DNA from: Chloroflexota bacterium
Lineage (GTDB): Bacteria > Chloroflexota > Dehalococcoidia > Lucifugimonadales > Lucifugimonadaceae
Direction: 5' to 3'
Assembly: GCA_013204545.1 (NCBI GenBank)
Contig: JABMNN010000097.1
Span: 36,094 to 100,093, forward strand
DNA: 64,000 nt
Shown here: piece after piece, positions 43,866-53,335 of the stretch
Numbering within the stretch: the first letter of the stretch is position 1
Layout of the letters: every line of letters starts with the position of its first letter
Program-made: the position numbers and the translations under genes
The notes under the pieces: generated by a model
Seen by the model: only the letters and a program-made list of their open reading frames with translations
Database searches by the model: none
What the model was told of the DNA's origin: nothing

Positions 43866-46800
43866 CTAACGGGCGGCTGTGGCCCCACGGCGACGTCTGC
43901 TAAACCTGCCTGTCTTTCTACGCGACTTACTTGCTCCATTGGCAGAGGTGTCTGGTCGATCCGGCAGCGATATATCGTCGGTATAAATTCCGCTCACTGA
44001 CGACTGAAACTTACGAGCCTTAGTCGTACCTGGAGCCTTCGTATCAGCCTTGATGCCGTCTATATCGGCAAGATACCGACCTGTTGACGAATTTTTGACG
44101 GATGCGACGAACTCGGGCGTCCCTTCGGCAATGAGCTGGCCGCCACGTTCGCCAGCCAATGGACCCATATCGAGGATCCAATCGGCGTTTTTAATCAAAT
44201 CTAGATGGTGTTCGATCAAAATTATCGAATTACCCGCATCTACTAAGCGATGAAGCACGATCATCAACTTCGCGGCGTCATCGAACGAAAGGCCAGTCGT
44301 AGGTTCATCGAGGATGTAGACAGTCTTGCCGGTTGAACGCTTTGAAAGTTCAGAGGCCAGCTTGATTCGCTGCGCCTCACCACCCGATAGCGTTGTCGCT
44401 GGTTGACCCAGATGAACATAGCCGATACCAACGTCTGTCAACGTTGTCATCTTGTTCGCTATCGATGGGATGTTCTCAAACACCACAGCTGCTTCAGAAA
44501 CAGTCATGTCCAAAATATCTGCGATCGACCTGCCCTTGAACTTAATTTCAAGTGCTTCTCGGTTGTATCGAGCACCGAGACATATCTCACACGGCACAGT
44601 CACGTCGGGCAGGAACTGCATTTCAATTTGAACGTAACCGGCACCACTGCAAGCCTCGCAGCGACCACCCTTTACATTGAACGAAAATCGACCGGGTTTG
44701 TATCCACGCGCCTTTGCCTCTGGCATAGAAGCAAAAATATCTCGAATATTCGTGAAGACGCCTGTGTAGGTCGCTGGGTTTGAACGAGGTGTCCGGCCAA
44801 TAGGCGACTGATCAATATTGATCACCTTGTCGACGTGCTCAAGACCTGTCACCTCATCGTGCTCGCCTGGACGATCCTTTGAACGATAGAAGTGCTGTGA
44901 AAGCTTTTTCGACAGAATTTCATTGATGAGCGTGCTCTTGCCCGATCCCGAAACTCCCGTTACACAGGTCAATGTCCCGAGGGGGATTCCGACGGATATA
45001 TTTTTCAGATTGTTGGCTCTTGCTCCGAGAACCGCGATCTCGTGCCCATTGCCTTTGCGGCGTTTTTTCGGAACTGGAATCGATTTGCGACCGCTGAGGT
45101 AGGCACCCGTAAGCGATTCTTCGCTTTTGAGCACGGCATCGATAGAACCTTCAACAACAACGTGTCCGCCGAACTGACCAGCACCAGGTCCCATATCGAC
45201 AATGTGGTCGGCAGCGCGCATGACGGATTCATCGTGTTCAACGATCAATACCGTATTTCCGACGTCACGAAGGTTTTGGAGCGTCTGAATCAGTCGATCA
45301 TTATCGGCAGGGTGGAGCCCCACTGATGGCTCGTCACATACGTATAGAACGCCCATCAGGCCAGACCCGATCTGGGTAGCAAGCCTTATTCGCTGTCCCT
45401 CACCACCCGAAAGTGTTGCCGCTGCGCGGTCCAGCGTCAGGTAATCGAGTCCGACTCTCGAAAGGAATCCAAGTCGGGCTTCTACTTCTTTCAGAATCTG
45501 CATTGCAATCGACTGCTCGCGATTGCTCAGCGGGTTTTCAGCTTCACCGTTATGCTCGCCCTTGCCCGGCCACACGCCAGTTCTGCACGCCTCGATCCAG
45601 CGCAGTGCATTTTCAACCGACTGAGAAGTGACTTCCATTACGTTCATTCCGAGCACGGTTACTGCCAGAACTTCAGGTTTCAATCTGGCACCACCGCAAG
45701 TCGCGCAGGCTCGTTGGGTCATATATCGAGTGATATCTTCACGAACTGAATCCGATTCAGTATCGACGTACCGTCGTTCCATGTTGGGAATCACACCATC
45801 AAAAGCAGTATTCCAGCTGTACACGCGCCCCTTTTGAGTTTGGTGTGAAACTTCGAGTTTTTTGCCCGCGGTGCCATACAGAATCACACTTAAGTGATCT
45901 AGATCCATTTCACGCACTGGAGTATCCATCGAAAAACCGAAGTGCTGCGACAGCGAATCAAGTGTTGAGTGATACCAAGGAGAGGTCGAACCCGATCTTG
46001 CCCATGGCGTAATCGCTCCATCGTTTAAACTCAGTGACTTGTCCTGAATTACAAGATCAGGATCAACCTCGAGTTTGAATCCGAGCCCGGTGCAGGTTGG
46101 GCAAGCCCCAAACGGAGTATTGAACGAGAAGTTGCGTGGTTCGAGTTCGGCTATGGATATATCACAATGTACACAGGCAAAATGCTCTGAATAGACAACA
46201 TCCTCGTCCTTGCCCTTGTCGCTGGTCCCCAATTTCGATGCAATCAGATTTCCGCCAGTGAGCCGTAATGCAGTCTCGACCGATTCGGTTAATCGACCTC
46301 GCTCGGTGTCTGCTCGAACAATGATTCGGTCGACAACAACTTCGATATCGTGCCACTTTGTTTTCGCAAGTTTTAGTTCTTCCGATAACTCTCGCGTCTC
46401 GCCATCAACTCGTACTCGAACGAAGCCGTCTCTACGCGCCGATTCGAAAATCTGAACATGCTCACCTTTCATGTGGGTAACCATTGGAGCAAGTACTTGC
46501 AATCGAGTCCCTTCATCCCACTTCAGAATCGAATCGACGATCTGCTGAACAGTTTGTCGCTGTACCGGGCGTCCGCAATTGTGACAATGTGGTCGGCCCG
46601 CCCGAGAGAACAGCAATCGAAGATAGTCATAGATCTCGGTCACAGTTCCGACTGTTGAGCGTGGGTTTCGAGAAACACCCTTTTGGTCAATCGAAATCGA
46701 CGGACTTAACCCCTCAATGTGATCAACATCGGGTTTCTCCATTCGACCAAGAAATTGGCGAGCATACGCCGAGAGTGATTCAACATAGCGCCTCTGCCCT

Positions 46801-46949
46801 TCGGCGAAGATCGTGTCGAATGCAAGACTGCTCTTACCTGATCCAGACACACCCGTAATCACGGTCAACGTGTCGCGCGGGATGCTGATGTTAAAGTTCT
46901 TTAGATTATGTTCACGGGCGCCACGGATGACGATGTGGGAGTCGGCCAT
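43866..46949 (-). CDS. uvrA: excinuclease ABC subunit A
   Basis: The 1027-residue protein has two ABC modules: GVSGSGKSSLAFDT with a first signature LSGGEGQRIRLATQI, and GVSGSGKSTLINEI with a second signature LSGGEAQRIKLASEL. Zinc-binding CxxC sites are visible (CHNCGRPV, CVHCD, CPTCTGLG, CEACSGAGY). UvrA detects bulky DNA lesions and loads UvrB. It is about 60-80 residues longer than usual because of a basic C-terminal tail after residue 960, ending RKSRRKTGRFSRRRRGATAAR-like. No uvrB or uvrC in the window. Confidence 0.96.
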   Translation of the reverse strand: MADSHIVIRGAREHNLKNFNISIPRDTLTVITGVSGSGKSSLAFDTIFAEGQRRYVESLSAYARQFLGRMEKPDVDHIEGLSPSISIDQKGVSRNPRSTVGTVTEIYDYLRLLFSRAGRPHCHNCGRPVQRQTVQQIVDSILKWDEGTRLQVLAPMVTHMKGEHVQIFESARRDGFVRVRVDGETRELSEELKLAKTKWHDIEVVVDRIIVRADTERGRLTESVETALRLTGGNLIASKLGTSDKGKDEDVVYSEHFACVHCDISIAELEPRNFSFNTPFGACPTCTGLGFKLEVDPDLVIQDKSLSLNDGAITPWARSGSTSPWYHSTLDSLSQHFGFSMDTPVREMDLDHLSVILYGTAGKKLEVSHQTQKGRVYSWNTAFDGVIPNMERRYVDTESDSVREDITRYMTQRACATCGGARLKPEVLAVTVLGMNVMEVTSQSVENALRWIEACRTGVWPGKGEHNGEAENPLSNREQSIAMQILKEVEARLGFLSRVGLDYLTLDRAAATLSGGEGQRIRLATQIGSGLMGVLYVCDEPSVGLHPADNDRLIQTLQNLRDVGNTVLIVEHDESVMRAADHIVDMGPGAGQFGGHVVVEGSIDAVLKSEESLTGAYLSGRKSIPVPKKRRKGNGHEIAVLGARANNLKNISVGIPLGTLTCVTGVSGSGKSTLINEILSKKLSQHFYRSKDRPGEHDEVTGLEHVDKVINIDQSPIGRTPRSNPATYTGVFTNIRDIFASMPEAKARGYKPGRFSFNVKGGRCEACSGAGYVQIEMQFLPDVTVPCEICLGARYNREALEIKFKGRSIADILDMTVSEAAVVFENIPSIANKMTTLTDVGIGYVHLGQPATTLSGGEAQRIKLASELSKRSTGKTVYILDEPTTGLSFDDAAKLMIVLHRLVDAGNSIILIEHHLDLIKNADWILDMGPLAGERGGQLIAEGTPEFVASVKNSSTGRYLADIDGIKADTKAPGTTKARKFQSSVSGIYTDDISLPDRPDTSANGASKSRRKTGRFSRRRRGATAAR

Positions 46950-47095
46950 ATTTCAGAATGTCGGACGAGGTGTAGGTACGAGTAGAGGGCAGGTGATTGG
47001 TAAGCGATTCCACGCGGGTGATGAACACAATAACGCGAGTCTAAAACCATATCAACCGAGTGTAGCAATCCTATGTAGGTAATCAGCGACCGATG

Positions 47096-47917
47096 TCACT
47101 CGGTAGCAGCAGGAGATTGGGACAGCTTTGAGACATCACGATGGCTCGGTCGCGAGCGAACTTCGTCCATGAACGGTTCCGAACGTAATCCACGGTCGAG
47201 AACATGATGAATTTGGGCTCTCAATATTCTTGTAAGTTGCCGGTTTTCATCCTCCCCGGCTTTCATCACGTCGGCCTGATAAATATCGGTTCGTGATAAA
47301 AATCGAAGCAGTTTTATCGTGTTCAAACTGGCAGGAAGCAGTGCCGATTCGCCAATTGGTCGTGACTCGTTGCTAACAAGCCCGCCTAGATTCGCTGAGT
47401 ACAAGTGGTTGGCTGGCTCCAGTTCAATTCCAGTTTCGACGCACCGTGACAACTCAGGAGCAAATCCACTCAACTGCAGCAATCTCATCTCGAAAAAATG
47501 CATCGCCATCTCAGGATTTCCAGTAACTTCTAGCGATGCAAGAACATCAGTCAGCAACCTGAATAACGGTTGATTCGCGCCGTTCTCAACTGAGAATCGT
47601 TCAGACATCTCGGATACGTATGATGCCCTTGAGAATCGTTCGAGATCATCTCTGATCCCGCGAAATCCGTTAATGGTCGATGCCTGACTCAACCCGTGCA
47701 ATGTTCTGGTCTCTCGAACAGAAACACTTACGTGCTTGAGCAAATCAAGATGTCCGCCAATTTTCGAACCTGGTTTACGGGCTGCCTTGGCAACTCCGCG
47801 AATCAATCCATGAACGGGAGTAACCAACGTAATAATCCTGTCTGCCTCGCCCAGGTTGCTTGTACGCACCACCACGCCATCCGTCGTATATATAACTGGC
47901 CGCTGCTTTGAAGTCAT
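47096..47917 (-). CDS. recO: DNA repair protein RecO
   Basis: The 273-residue protein has an N-terminal OB fold (VVVRTSNLGEADRIITLVTPVHGLIRGVAKAARKPGSKIGGHLDLL) and helical C-terminal domain. RecO loads RecA onto SSB-coated DNA with RecR, which is encoded about 3 kb away. The C-terminal domain has only a partial cysteine pattern (single Cys in RCVETGIELEPANH), so the usual zinc site looks incomplete. Length is normal. Confidence 0.9.
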   Translation of the reverse strand: MTSKQRPVIYTTDGVVVRTSNLGEADRIITLVTPVHGLIRGVAKAARKPGSKIGGHLDLLKHVSVSVRETRTLHGLSQASTINGFRGIRDDLERFSRASYVSEMSERFSVENGANQPLFRLLTDVLASLEVTGNPEMAMHFFEMRLLQLSGFAPELSRCVETGIELEPANHLYSANLGGLVSNESRPIGESALLPASLNTIKLLRFLSRTDIYQADVMKAGEDENRQLTRILRAQIHHVLDRGLRSEPFMDEVRSRPSHRDVSKLSQSPAATE

Positions 47918-48202
47918 AACCCGTTAATCATATCGGTAAGGTATTTCCGAACGAGAACAACTCATCCTCCCAGTGGAAGATCGTTGTGGAGACAGGGGCA
48001 CGGCCGATCCATGAACGTTATTTTGAAGCCGTATGATCGCGAAAGTGGAGCGATGATAGCTCCAAACTGTCAACACTTCGCAACTTCAAGTGGAAGCAGC
48101 ACTTCGAAAGTGACAAACGCCGTCAGTGAGAAGATAAGCCGAGTAGTGACTAATCCGTTTGTCTTCAAATAATCAGTTTTATAGTTAAGTTTTCTTATTT
48201 GA

Positions 48203-48586
48203 TCACTTCTGGACAAAACCAGCACCAACGTAAGTAATAGTGCTGAGCGCGATGACAAGAGAAAGCACTGAGGTTGGCACATCGGAATCTGCAAGGAACG
48301 AGTAGTGCAGAACCACCGAACCGAGCACAGTGAGCGTTACAGTCAAGGAAAGCCCAGCCGACCTTGCTCTGATGTGAAGCGACATTTCATCACTACGAAA
48401 TGGAGTGAAATTTGACCCTGTCTGTAAAACGTATCTTCCACTGCGAGGAACCCATGCAAAAAATATTAGTGAAAAAGCCGTAATTATCACCGTAGTCCAC
48501 CATGGCACGCCTGCCAGTAAGAACAACCCTGCGAATCCTATCGAGAGTACTGAACGACTGACGTAATATTTCGTCATAGAAGTCAT
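48203..48586 (-). CDS. small membrane protein paired with an Xre regulator
   Basis: The 127-residue protein has about four hydrophobic segments (residues 13-33, 34-46, 76-96, 105-124). The loop SGRYVLQTGSNFTPFRSDEMSLHIRARSAG resembles DUF2178-like proteins often encoded next to Xre regulators. Function unknown. It is 11 bp downstream of the regulator gene, so both share the promoter at 48831-48860. Confidence 0.7.
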   Translation of the reverse strand: MTSMTKYYVSRSVLSIGFAGLFLLAGVPWWTTVIITAFSLIFFAWVPRSGRYVLQTGSNFTPFRSDEMSLHIRARSAGLSLTVTLTVLGSVVLHYSFLADSDVPTSVLSLVIALSTITYVGAGFVQK

Positions 48587-48597
48587 TGCGTTTCTCC

Positions 48598-48801
48598 TTA
48601 GATGCGGTCTACCCAGAACAATTCCTCTAGCGGTACTCCCAGCACCATGGCCAATTCAAGAGCGAGTTTGACGGATGGAACATAGCCACCCTTCTCAATC
48701 GCAATTACAGTTTGCCGAGTAACGTGTACCGATCGTCCAAGAGCTTCTTGCGTCAGATCGTTTCGTTGCCGAAGCTCTCGTAATCGATTTGCCAGCGTCA
48801 C
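48598..48801 (-). CDS. Xre/Cro-family small transcriptional regulator
   Basis: The 67-residue protein is almost only a helix-turn-helix: RLRELRQRNDLTQEALGRSVHVTRQTVIAIEKGGYVPS, closely matching YozG-type Xre regulators, ending PLEELFWVDRI. GTG 48801 has AAAGGG 7 nt upstream. A strong promoter and the inverted repeat TGTAAAG/CTTTACA lie directly ahead, so it probably represses its own transcript and that of the membrane protein. Confidence 0.9.
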   Translation of the reverse strand: MTLANRLRELRQRNDLTQEALGRSVHVTRQTVIAIEKGGYVPSVKLALELAMVLGVPLEELFWVDRI

Positions 48802-48813
48802 ATGTAAACCCTT

Positions 48814-48831
48814 TGTAAAGTTTCCTTTACA
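48814..48831 (-). promoter_or_regulatory. inverted-repeat operator of the Xre regulator
   Basis: TGTAAAG (48814-48820) and CTTTACA (48825-48831) form a perfect 7-bp inverted repeat with a 4-nt spacer. It abuts the -10 box and covers the expected transcription start. A further TGTAAA at 48803-48808 may add a half site. The placement suits repression by the encoded Xre protein. Confidence 0.65.
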
Positions 48832-48860
48832 TTCTATCTTGCAACGTGCGGAAATGTCAA
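48831..48860 (-). promoter_or_regulatory. sigma-70-type promoter of the Xre/membrane-protein operon
   Basis: On the minus strand, TTGACA (48860-48855) and TAGAAT (48836-48831) are separated by 18 bp. This is a near-consensus housekeeping promoter about 30 bp before the GTG start. Confidence 0.75.
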
Positions 48861-48967
48861 GGATGCTTTACTTAACACAATGTTAGACAAACCAGTTGTC
48901 AAGTTCAGTATTCGATGGTGTAAGAAGTGAGTGGGTTTCCAGACAATTCACGGATTTCACCGGATAC

Positions 48968-50080
48968 TCAGTTCTCACACTCGCTCGATTCGCTCAGCAG
49001 TAACGGGCTGGGTCCGATAAGGCCCGTTTCAGCATTTTGCCCCATCCGTATAGGGGCATCGCCATCGACTCCAAGAACGATTGTCCTGAACGTCGGGTCA
49101 CCCGGTAGTGTAAAAACAATCTTGGCGTCATACGGATTCGAACCTGTGCTCTGAATCGCCCACTCGCCAATACCTGAAGGCTCACCGTCGAGTACCGCAA
49201 CCCGTTCGCCGCACAAGTGCAAGGCTCCTGAAAATGCCTGAGTTACTGCGTAGGCAGTGTAGTTGTAAGCAACCGCATCGAGAACACCCCCCGATAAATA
49301 AGCGCTCCAATAATTGGCTCCGACATTGCGATCTAGCCCTATTGATCCCTCGACGGTTATTTGCGTAGGGAATTCTCTGCTTCCGTCTATCCACGGAATC
49401 TCTTCAATCTCTATCGTAGTGATATCTGCGCGATCAGCGAGTTTTCGATCTTCGGCTGTGAACGCATATTGAATGCTCGCCTCCGCCAATGTACACCAGT
49501 CGCTTGCTCTGTACTCGATTGATGTTGTGCTGCCAGACCGAACTGGTTTTCCGTTGTGTATGCCAATCGAGTACGTCACGGAATCGCCCGTAAACGGAAT
49601 CTCGTGTGAAAGTGTGACCTCATACCACTGACCGGCTGAGGGATTTACCTTCCATTTCAGAGTGCCTTCAGGGTCGCCTGCTAGATACCCAGCTCCACCG
49701 GGGCACAAGTGAAGATCACCTTCGAACTGCCTTCGATTTCGGAAATAGAATTGACCCGAAGTAGCGTTCGAAACCGTCCCAGTGAGCAACTGTGTCCAAA
49801 GTGCCACAACTTCGTCAGGGGTCGCTCGTGAGTAGTACTCAGGATCGAGACCTTCGGGCAAAACCCTCACATCATCATCTGCAAGATTTGGCCATGGCGT
49901 CGCGGTCGGCGAGATTGGCGCCGGCGTCACGGCGAACGAGACGAAAGTCGGCTGAGCAAATTCCGGTCGACCCGCAGCGGGAAAAGGTTCCGAGCCACAC
50001 GCCACAAGCAACGTCATTCCGAACGCCAGTGAAAGTACAACGCTCAAGGCGCGATGATGTTTGTTTAGGACGAAGGTCAT
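48968..50080 (-). CDS. lipoprotein of unknown function
   Basis: The 370-residue protein has a lipoprotein signal with lipobox LLVAC, a Pro/Thr-rich linker, and a region rich in beta strands with paired cysteines. Two similar halves may exist: each contains a SGxLHLCG-like segment (GDLHLCPGGAGYLAGDPEGTLKW and GALHLCGERVAVLDGEPSGIGEW), which suggests an internal duplication. No family recognised. It is a single gene between recR and the Xre operon. Confidence 0.72.
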   Translation of the reverse strand: MTFVLNKHHRALSVVLSLAFGMTLLVACGSEPFPAAGRPEFAQPTFVSFAVTPAPISPTATPWPNLADDDVRVLPEGLDPEYYSRATPDEVVALWTQLLTGTVSNATSGQFYFRNRRQFEGDLHLCPGGAGYLAGDPEGTLKWKVNPSAGQWYEVTLSHEIPFTGDSVTYSIGIHNGKPVRSGSTTSIEYRASDWCTLAEASIQYAFTAEDRKLADRADITTIEIEEIPWIDGSREFPTQITVEGSIGLDRNVGANYWSAYLSGGVLDAVAYNYTAYAVTQAFSGALHLCGERVAVLDGEPSGIGEWAIQSTGSNPYDAKIVFTLPGDPTFRTIVLGVDGDAPIRMGQNAETGLIGPSPLLLSESSECEN

Positions 50081-50434
50081 AAGCCCCGATACGGCAGTCG
50101 ATCTGAAATAGATTGGACAGATTAGTCGTCTACACAGTAAACGTCAGTACACAATCTGTCACCGCACTACGGTAATCGTGATGATCGCTACTCTGATTAC
50201 CTCATCTGCCGCCATCTTACGGTCATTACGAGAAATTCGATGATCCTATTCTGAACGTAGCCGAATCTGAGACCCCTACCATGACCGATCGAGCGCCACG
50301 ACTAGAATCGTATACCTACACGGAAACGAGATTCAGGGCGCAGTGAAATAATGACTTAATCCTTAAACACCACGGAAACCGTGTAACACCACACCAATTC
50401 CATCGAGAAACACTGATCCCGCTACCGTGTAGGC
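50081..50434. other. non-coding stretch between a lipoprotein gene and recR
   Basis: No gene was seen. A small CACGG/CCGTG hairpin lies near 50370-50385. A CCCGCTA/TAGCGGG stem (50418-50424 with 50440-50446) spans the recR stop and may act as its terminator, although a T tract is missing. The lipoprotein promoter should lie at the left side. Confidence 0.4.
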
Positions 50435-51079
50435 CTACTTAGCGGGGTCGGTGCGACGTTGAGGTATCTCTGTCCGGCTTTCCAGCGCGTGGGCTAGTGT
50501 CGAATCATCGGCGTACTCGATATCTGACCCGCTAGGTAACCCTCGTGCCAAGCGAGTGACCTTAACTCCCAGTGGACCGATCAACTGCTGAATATACATA
50601 GCCGTTGCCTCGCCCTCCAGATTTGGGTTGGTGGCAACGATCACCTCGGTCACAGTTCCATCACGTAGGCGTTCCAGCAACTCTCGTAACTTCAGGTCGT
50701 TCGGCCCGATCCCGTTCACCGGTGAGATTACGCCGTGGAGAACGTGGTACCTACCTGAGAAAACCCGCGCACGTTCGACTGCGAGGACATCCAGAGGTTC
50801 CTCCACCACGCAGATTCGCGTGCCGTCGCGTTGTAGATCTCCACAAATGTTGCACTCTGGTGACTCAGCGATGTTGGCACACGTTTCGCAGAGAACAACT
50901 CGCTCTTTTACACCAAGTATTGCCGCTGCAAACTCTTCAGCCTCTTCTTTCGGCATCCGGATTAAGTGATATGTGAGCCGTTGCGCGCTTTTCGGACCAA
51001 TACCGGGCAGCCTATGGAACGCTTCGATCAAACGAGCGACTGGCGGAGCAGCGGATGTTGCAATGTCGTATGAAGGCAT
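50435..51079 (-). CDS. recR: recombination protein RecR
   Basis: The 214-residue protein has the helix-hairpin-helix start (RLPGIGPKSAQRLTYHL), a four-cysteine zinc finger CETCANIAESPECNIC, and a TOPRIM domain with VVEEPLDVLAVER and ATNPNLEGEATAMYI. RecR acts with RecO (and RecF) in gap repair. It follows ybaB by 37 bp on the same strand, in the widespread dnaX-ybaB-recR arrangement. Confidence 0.95.
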   Translation of the reverse strand: MPSYDIATSAAPPVARLIEAFHRLPGIGPKSAQRLTYHLIRMPKEEAEEFAAAILGVKERVVLCETCANIAESPECNICGDLQRDGTRICVVEEPLDVLAVERARVFSGRYHVLHGVISPVNGIGPNDLKLRELLERLRDGTVTEVIVATNPNLEGEATAMYIQQLIGPLGVKVTRLARGLPSGSDIEYADDSTLAHALESRTEIPQRRTDPAK

Positions 51080-51116
51080 GCGTGTGTTTCTGAAGATTCT
51101 GGCTGAAGCTGGCTGG

Positions 51117-51425
51117 TTACATCAGGCCAGGAATGTTGAATCCACCGGTAATCGCACTCATCTTGTCAGAAGCAAGCTTCTGTGCGTTATCCATCGCCTC
51201 GTTGATTGCAGCAAGAATTAGATCCTGAAGCATTTCAACATCATCTGGGTCGACAACTTGAGGGTCGATCTCAATCGATTCGACCTTCGATCCGCCGATT
51301 ACCACCACTTTGATCATCCCGCCGCCAACTGTTGCCTCAGTTCGTGCGACTGCGATCTCTTCCTGCACAGCAGCAAGTCGAGTCTGCATCTGCTGTGCCT
51401 GCTTGAGCATGTTTTTGTTCATCAT
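51117..51425 (-). CDS. ybaB: YbaB/EbfC family nucleoid-associated protein
   Basis: The 102-residue protein begins with a Met/Gln-rich helix (MLKQAQQMQTRLAAVQEEI) and continues with the YbaB strand region (GGGMIKVVVIGGSKVESIEIDPQVV) and a C-terminal helix. These DNA-binding proteins are usually encoded between dnaX and recR, as here. Length is normal. Confidence 0.93.
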   Translation of the reverse strand: MMNKNMLKQAQQMQTRLAAVQEEIAVARTEATVGGGMIKVVVIGGSKVESIEIDPQVVDPDDVEMLQDLILAAINEAMDNAQKLASDKMSAITGGFNIPGLM

Positions 51426-51616
51426 CGAAATGGATCCTAATCATCAAAATAGCCACAGCCTCGCTCCATCTGGAAAATTGTGACTGTGAGACAACGAAAT
51501 TTGAATCCGATAATTATACGTCGTTACCAACAATTACGAGAAATCGTAGCGGCGCAACATTATTGTCGGGGTAGTCGACGTAATCTCGACTCTCGCTCGT
51601 CGACCGAGGGTGGTAA

Positions 51617-53296
51617 CTAGGCTTCCTTATCTGAATAACTATCGGCGCCTGCCGCTTCTTCAGCGACAACCGTTGCACCCATCGCCATCGCTGCACGAAC
51701 CATAGCGCTCTCCTGAGCCGCCGATGTTCCCTGCCCGCCACTTCCTCCGCGATTGTCGGATCGACCATTTGCGGCTTCCTCAGCGGCCTCGTGAGGAGAT
51801 CGAACCTGAAGCTCTAGCTCCGAGCCGTACGCCTCGGTGATCGCCGTCTTTAGTGCATCTTTGGATCGTTGATCCTGCATCTCTTCCATGAAGTTGTTTT
51901 TCATAGCGTTGCTCTTGAATCGAAGTGATATCTTGCCGTCAACCGGTTCAGGCATTTCGATATTACGAAGCAATGAACCAACCACAAACTTGCGGTTTTT
52001 TGTGCGACGCATCGCCCAAATAACCTTGTCCCACTGTGCCTCAACTGGAGTTCGATCGCGACGTGGAGCGGGTTTTTCGTCGTCAGAGCTCCCACTTGAA
52101 GTCGGCTGCTGGTAAGTCGGCTGTGAAGTTGCGGCAGGTCTTGAAGGAGCAGCACCAGAAGATGCTGGTGATGTCGGAGCCGCAGATTCGGCCACCGGCT
52201 TCGTGGTCGCCTTCAACACTGCAAGTTCGAGTGGAAGAGGCGACGATGAGTTCGCCTTCATATCGGCCTGACCCAACACCGTCAGAATGTGCAAAATTTG
52301 ATTTAGGCGCGCTGGGCGTGCCGCCGAGGCCATGGTTTCCGAGAATTCTGAACCCTTAGTAATCGAATCCTCAACACCTGCCTTAATAAGCAACGCAACT
52401 CGAAGCGCATCAACCGCACCCGATCGTAATGCACGAAGATCAGCACCGCGCTGCGCCTCACGATTGATAATGGTCAAAGCCAGTGTCGCATCTTTGTTTA
52501 GCAAGGCGGTAGCAAGCTCGGTGCTAGTGGCTATATCGCCTAAGCCAAGCAACTCACGTGCCTGAGCCTCAGTTATCTCCGATGGCAGACCATCTTCGCC
52601 TGTTTGACCGTACGAAACATATAACTGCTCAAGGAGATTCTCTGCGTCTCGCAAGCTGCCCCATGCAGTTCGGGCAATCATCTCTAGAACCGCTGGTTCT
52701 GCTTCGATTTCCTCGGCCTCGCAAACCTCTATGAGCCTCTCGATCACATCGTCGTTCGAAAGTCGCTTGAAATCAAAACGTTGGCATCTGCTGATAATTG
52801 TTGCTGGAAGAGCCGAAGCCTCTGTAGTTGCGAGGATTATCACTATTCTTGGAGGCGGTTCTTCCAGCGTTTTCAATAGAGCGTTGAACGCTGCCGTTGT
52901 AAGCATGTGTACTTCATCGATGATGTACACCTTGTACTTGCCTTCGGCTGGCAAAAACTGCACGTTCTCTCGAAGATCGCGGATATCGTTGATACCACGA
53001 TTTGAAGCGCCATCAATCTCGATGAGGTCCATATATCGACCTTCATCAATCGCAATAGATACCTCGGAATCAGCTACTGGCTCACCATCTGGAGTCAATT
53101 CTGAATTCAGTGCCTTGGCAAGAATACGAGCAGTCGAAGTTTTACCGACACCGCGCGGACCCGTGAATAAATAGGCATGTGAAACGTGATTGGTCGTGAT
53201 TGCACGCTTGAGAGTTTTTGTGACGTGCTGCTGCCCGGCTACTTCGTCAAAACGAGTAGGACGCCATTTCCTATAAAAAACCTGGCTATTCGTCAC
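51617..53296 (-). CDS. dnaX: DNA polymerase III subunit gamma/tau, without the zinc-binding cysteines
   Basis: The 559-residue protein has the AAA+ clamp-loader motor: Walker A GPRGVGKTSTARILAKAL, Walker B YIIDEVHML, and sensor 1 TTEASALPATIISRCQRF. A Pro/Ser/Ala-rich linker (about residues 360-410) and a tau-like C-terminal domain follow. The segment between AKALN and DLIEIDGASNRG normally holds four zinc cysteines; here it reads without any cysteine. Start is GTG 53296. It is the first gene of dnaX-ybaB-recR. Confidence 0.93.
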   Translation of the reverse strand: MTNSQVFYRKWRPTRFDEVAGQQHVTKTLKRAITTNHVSHAYLFTGPRGVGKTSTARILAKALNSELTPDGEPVADSEVSIAIDEGRYMDLIEIDGASNRGINDIRDLRENVQFLPAEGKYKVYIIDEVHMLTTAAFNALLKTLEEPPPRIVIILATTEASALPATIISRCQRFDFKRLSNDDVIERLIEVCEAEEIEAEPAVLEMIARTAWGSLRDAENLLEQLYVSYGQTGEDGLPSEITEAQARELLGLGDIATSTELATALLNKDATLALTIINREAQRGADLRALRSGAVDALRVALLIKAGVEDSITKGSEFSETMASAARPARLNQILHILTVLGQADMKANSSSPLPLELAVLKATTKPVAESAAPTSPASSGAAPSRPAATSQPTYQQPTSSGSSDDEKPAPRRDRTPVEAQWDKVIWAMRRTKNRKFVVGSLLRNIEMPEPVDGKISLRFKSNAMKNNFMEEMQDQRSKDALKTAITEAYGSELELQVRSPHEAAEEAANGRSDNRGGSGGQGTSAAQESAMVRAAMAMGATVVAEEAAGADSYSDKEA

Positions 53297-53335
53297 ATCA
53301 GAACCAGTCTAGTTGCCCCAACAAAAAACGTGGAG

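Noticed and set aside
48070..48294. 74-codon minus-strand open frame
   Set aside because: It overlaps the end of the small membrane protein gene in another frame and has no ribosome binding site or known motif.
49120..49150. GGTTCGAATCC-like T-loop suggesting a tRNA
   Set aside because: It lies inside the lipoprotein coding sequence and no acceptor, D or anticodon stems can be formed.
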